Below, one piece after another: positions 30,301 to 32,494 of a stretch of 32,494 nt of DNA. Position numbers and translations under genes: made by a program. Each line of letters starts with the position of its first letter. Within the stretch, counting starts at the first letter, position 1. The notes under the pieces were generated by a model that had not been told where the DNA came from, did not search any database, and worked only from the letters and a program-made list of their open reading frames with translations. Source of the stretch: Secundilactobacillus angelensis. Its GTDB lineage: Bacteria; Bacillota; Bacilli; Lactobacillales; Lactobacillaceae. Where the stretch lies: positions 1-32,494 of the forward strand of contig NZ_JAAXLJ010000025.1 in the NCBI RefSeq assembly GCF_012641075.1, written 5' to 3'.

Positions 30301-32494
30301 TTTACTTTCGGATGATAAAAATGTTAATACAAAATCAGACAAGTTCTCGGACGATCAATCTGATTTTGTTTCGGATTTGGCTAAAAGTGATTATGATTCA
30401 GCAGTTGTTTCTAATGATTTATCTGACTTAGGTAGTGATGTGAAAGCCATGAGTTCTGATACCACTAAGGTCGGTGGTGACTTCACTGACGAAGGTAGTG
30501 ATATTGGATCAAATCCTACTTCTGATCGAAGTGTGACATTCAGTAGCGATTCGGGTGTAGCTAGCGTTGATAAAGTTGACGTTATTAGCGATGCTGCGGT
30601 GTTAAAGAGTGATCGTACGGGTGCTGCCATTGCAAAGTCGAATGCGTTGAGCGATGACGCAAGTGATTTTAAGAGTGATCAAGCTAACGTCAATAGCGAT
30701 TCGGGAAACTTCTCAAATGATCAAAGTACTGTTGCTTCAGATCTGAGTGATAGCAGTACTACTTCAGATAAGTTGACTAGTGACCTTAACAAGGCTAGTG
30801 ATGATCTCAGTGATTTTGACTCCGATAATGCAAGGGTAACTTCGGATACAACTAAAGATTCCAGTGATATGGGAACGACTGGGACAACGGCTCAGAAGAA
30901 TGATTACACGAGTGATAGTGCTCAGCTGTCGAATGATAACAGTAATTACAAGACGGATTTGGGACTGTACAACAGTGCCAAGTCGGATCAACTGAATAAT
31001 GATAGTGCACAGTTAAGTAAAGATTTGAGTGACTTCAGTGACAAGCAATCTGATTTCAACACTGATCAATCCAATTTTTCCAGTGATGTTGCATTGTCAG
31101 ATACGCCATCAGGGACGATTTCAAATGAAATGAGTAATTTAAGCAGTGATTTGGATGGTTTGGGTACCGACAACACTGCAGTAAAGAGTGATGTTAATAG
31201 GGAAGCTAGCGATCTTGGAGCTGCTGAGACCTCGGACGAAAAGGTCACACTTCTAAGTGATGTAAATGGTAATAATAAGCAATATGATAGTGATGAAAAT
31301 ACGTATTTGAGCGACAGTAAAATATTGAAGTCGAATGCCTTGAGTAATGATCAGAGTGATATCAACAGTGACCAGAAGAAGGTTGACAGTGATTCGACCA
31401 AGGTATCAGATGATGAGAGCAACGTGGCTTCGGACTTCAGTGATAGCAATGCAAGCTCGGCAACGTTGTCGAGTGACTTGAGTAATACTGCCAGTGATTT
31501 GAGCAACTTCAGCAACGATAATAGTGATTTGAAGTCGGATACTACCAAGGAGACCAGTGATCTCGGTTCCAACTTAACTTCCGATCAGACCAAGACGTCG
31601 AACAGCAACAGTACGCAGTTAAGTAATGATCAGAGTAATTACAAGAGTGATTCTGATGTGAATAAGCAGAACGTCTTGAGTAACGACCAAAGTGCTATCA
31701 ATAGTGACCAGACGAAGATCAATGGTGATTCGAACAACTTCTCTGATGACCAAAGTAACGTGGCCTCAGATTTGAGTGATAGCAAGACCACATCAGCAAC
31801 GTTATCTAGCGACATGAGCAAGACCAGCAATGATCTGAGCAACTTCAGTGATGATAACAAGCAGTTAACTAGTGATGTCACGAAGGATTCCAGTGATCTT
31901 GGTTCCAACGGAATCTCCAATCAGATCACGACCTTGACTAGTGACAAGACGGAGTTGACCAGCGATGTCGCTAATTACAAGAGTGATTCTGGCGAATATG
32001 CGAGTGATCAAACGAGTGCGAAATCGAATGCCTTGAGTAATGACCAAAGTGCTATCAATAGTGATCAGACGAAGGTTGACAGTGATTCGACCAAGGTATC
32101 AGATGATGAGAGTAACGTCGCTTCGGACTTGAGTGATAGCAGTACCACCTCGGCTAAGCTATCCAGCGATTTGAGTGATACTACCAGTGATCTGAGCAAC
32201 TTCAGTAACGATAATAGTGATTTGAAGTCGGATACCACCAAAGATTCAAGTGATCTTGGTTCCGATGGAACCTCGGATCAGAACAGTGATTACAAGAGCA
32301 ACAGTAATAAGCTGAGCAGTGATCAGACAACTTATACCAGTGATTCGAATGTTAATACGCAGGATCAAACGACCGCAAAGTCGAATGCCTTGAGCAATGA
32401 CCAAAGTGCTATCAACAGTGATCAGACGAAGATCAACAGCGATTCCAACCAGTTCTCTGACGATCAAAGTACCGTGGCCTCAGATTTGAGCGAT
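27332..32494 (+). CDS. Giant Ser/Asp-rich heptad repeat surface protein with KxYKxGKxW-like signal (partial)
   Basis: The frame starts at ATG 27332 (or 27335) behind GGGGGA and stays open for 1721 codons to the window edge, so the C-terminus is missing. Residues 24-32 read KMYKMGKHF, close to the KxYKxGKxW signal motif but with Phe for Trp; a hydrophobic core follows, with likely cleavage after VRA at residue 56. Residues ~57-192 are Ser/Thr/Ala/Asp-rich. Residues ~193-830 hold a folded region I do not recognise, with many Tyr and helix-prone stretches. Residues ~835-955 look Ig-like (TVSVTATDAPTGQTFDYTI). From ~987 onward it is Ser/Asp-rich heptads with Leu, Ile, Val or Phe at position 1. 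Such signals belong to serine-rich glycoprotein adhesins, often exported by an accessory Sec system; an adhesin role and glycosylation are inferred. Confidence 0.85.
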   Translation, partial: MMQKNQRGERKLARDLTDKKLHYKMYKMGKHFVFAGLLTFGFSAVLATFSPSIVRADTQQTTTTDTSGTISAADESSTTAVLQSSSSQSTGSDVASDAPATADTSTADATTTSTDKATAKIASTASSDADSSNVTAAKNAATTVSNTTSNASSSALSDNNAATTNITSKTASTDSSDNVKTGQISSDSNTTTLDLTQNSVKLGQNASNAASSDADKTASVDLTAAQTAVLSSLPTGDTYKVGADGTITIALSSETDETTITSIQSRLVTAGFKSVNLTVSAPASTWRTYAGASTLSSEQTRSVGNVLSTPVTMADVALLTAAGTGTYTDVNTNQVVTDATATQLQGYYNDLETKYNNGNQNALKFSNFLNGVDTATFGGYMNYLSEIYYYFNGSSDSYITQLSAALDGLSPQQKVAMAQDAFNDVGSTPMDSLEHNSDTFSNSHILVATDDNVGFSSNPLGSYTQPASMSSDFYNTFSEFVNSIFATYIDAIVPSAETYIINTVLPAVNTVSDTQEVSAATDAGVQETVDSSLYQLVHSLMTIDGSYSLTTIVPKLDAMYKQLGSLAIAVGASSTETLAEYVGAAAYGSVTGTSAANGTMEAFPNFSTWNNVYYDYSRALVSTLYGAAMLGKYKAISILYSETPTDIDSVWTALGVTAATKPSDIDVSKFDSSIDTTKSTQVEVYQQGVWDVYHYIKPFYDAALKDVAAGTKVTGATEKAAMDAVWSRVTDATQGGQTITDSAGDALTLTPDASVDTSETNPHEQANYVSPQTEAYLVSFYDAAVKADSLSYSEQPVYATTLTNASGDTISTTYTNYGDPITTDASGNELTGAYGDSIDTSKLPKTITVDGKSYDLPTDLSKYTVPENGGVINIVYAGQTVTEGKTQTVSVTATDAPTGQTFDYTITNSDGATVSKGTGVAFGTSAANGLTLDTGQTLTISNYATATVTPTVTPSATLTYDAALIDGANNNSLTDIVVAYTDKFAEDASNLLSDDKNVNTKSDKFSDDQSDFVSDLAKSDYDSAVVSNDLSDLGSDVKAMSSDTTKVGGDFTDEGSDIGSNPTSDRSVTFSSDSGVASVDKVDVISDAAVLKSDRTGAAIAKSNALSDDASDFKSDQANVNSDSGNFSNDQSTVASDLSDSSTTSDKLTSDLNKASDDLSDFDSDNARVTSDTTKDSSDMGTTGTTAQKNDYTSDSAQLSNDNSNYKTDLGLYNSAKSDQLNNDSAQLSKDLSDFSDKQSDFNTDQSNFSSDVALSDTPSGTISNEMSNLSSDLDGLGTDNTAVKSDVNREASDLGAAETSDEKVTLLSDVNGNNKQYDSDENTYLSDSKILKSNALSNDQSDINSDQKKVDSDSTKVSDDESNVASDFSDSNASSATLSSDLSNTASDLSNFSNDNSDLKSDTTKETSDLGSNLTSDQTKTSNSNSTQLSNDQSNYKSDSDVNKQNVLSNDQSAINSDQTKINGDSNNFSDDQSNVASDLSDSKTTSATLSSDMSKTSNDLSNFSDDNKQLTSDVTKDSSDLGSNGISNQITTLTSDKTELTSDVANYKSDSGEYASDQTSAKSNALSNDQSAINSDQTKVDSDSTKVSDDESNVASDLSDSSTTSAKLSSDLSDTTSDLSNFSNDNSDLKSDTTKDSSDLGSDGTSDQNSDYKSNSNKLSSDQTTYTSDSNVNTQDQTTAKSNALSNDQSAINSDQTKINSDSNQFSDDQSTVASDLSD
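30290..32494 (+). repeat. 21-nt tandem heptad repeat array within the surface protein gene
   Basis: About 105 seven-codon repeats, typical form [LIVF]-[SN]-[SN]-D-[QLS]-[ST]-[DNK], for example INSDQTK, VASDLSD, LSSDLSD, FSNDNSD, LKSDTTK. The nucleotide period is 21. Position 1 is mostly hydrophobic and position 5 sometimes Leu, which would fit a weak coiled coil; Ser and Asp fill the rest. The array continues past the window edge. Confidence 0.9.
30635..32494 (+). repeat. Higher-order repeat units of about 115-119 residues
   Basis: Unit starts, marked by KSNALS-like or related sequence, lie at 30635, 30980, 31328, 31664, 32021 and 32378, giving lengths 345, 348, 336, 357 and 357 nt. Units at 31328 and 32021 share VDSDSTKVSDDES (type A); units at 31664 and 32378, and loosely 30635, share a FSDDQS- or FSNDQS-type segment (type B). 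A-B pairs are about 693-714 nt, 33-34 heptads. Confidence 0.75.

Noticed and set aside
30157-32467. Several minus-strand open frames of 60-93 codons, Ser/Leu-rich, under the heptad array
   Set aside because: They are the complement of the Ser/Asp codons (GAT, AGT, TCA and so on) and repeat with the same period as the coding strand. No ribosome binding sites were seen.
30290-32494. Regular short repeats resembling a CRISPR array
   Set aside because: The period is 21 nt without unique spacers, the repeats are degenerate, and all are in frame within one long open frame.

Overview
The window reads as a chromosomal segment of a lactic acid bacterium of the family Lactobacillaceae. The evidence is the low-to-moderate GC content, strong AAGGAGG-type ribosome binding sites, a folate operon in the order folB-folK-folE-folC-HAM1-folP, and a KxYKxGKxW-type surface protein. 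The genus cannot be fixed from the sequence alone; something near Lactiplantibacillus, Secundilactobacillus or Levilactobacillus is plausible. The window opens on the 3' part of a 5S rRNA gene, so an rRNA operon lies just upstream.

Layout. 1-1700: 5S rRNA end, its terminator, and a dicarboxylate/amino acid:cation symporter. 1695-2600: no intact gene, but a clear M-box (ykoK-type) magnesium riboswitch on the minus strand with its own promoter and terminator, followed by only a 31-codon frame and eroded sequence. 2602-5800: threonine aldolase (-), a small unknown gene (+), an NAD(P)-binding oxidoreductase (+) and a VanZ-like membrane protein (+). 5814-9600: the oxidative pentose phosphate genes gnd and zwf (both -), separated by a small secreted protein. 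9899-10411: a YutG/PgpA-like protein (-).

10529-15006 is a tightly overlapping folate operon that carries a HAM1-family pyrophosphatase between folC and folP and lacks pabA and pabB. 15049-19853 is an aromatic amino acid operon: chorismate mutase, aroC, aroA, tyrA, aroK and a small unknown gene. Its 5' leader encodes a 20-residue peptide ending YWYGYYFS, followed by competing hairpins and an intrinsic terminator, which is the layout of ribosome-mediated attenuation. Together the two operons feed and drain the shikimate/chorismate branch; folate synthesis here would need external p-aminobenzoate unless pab genes lie elsewhere.

19988-26904: a secreted Ig-like protein whose promoter sits under an 11-bp inverted repeat; an MDR-family oxidoreductase translationally coupled to an MFS transporter; a divergent pair of nrdI-nitroreductase (-) and TetR-menA-like prenyltransferase (+); and a second TetR regulator (-). 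From 27332 to the window end runs one open frame of 1721 codons with no stop. It is a giant surface protein with a KxYKxGKxW-like signal, a Ser/Thr/Ala-rich segment, a domain I do not recognise, an Ig-like segment, and more than 100 Ser/Asp-rich heptads (21 nt each) arranged in about 115-residue units that alternate in A/B pairs.

The items most worth following are the aromatic leader peptide attenuator, the M-box without a recognisable transporter gene, and the Ser-Asp heptad adhesin.
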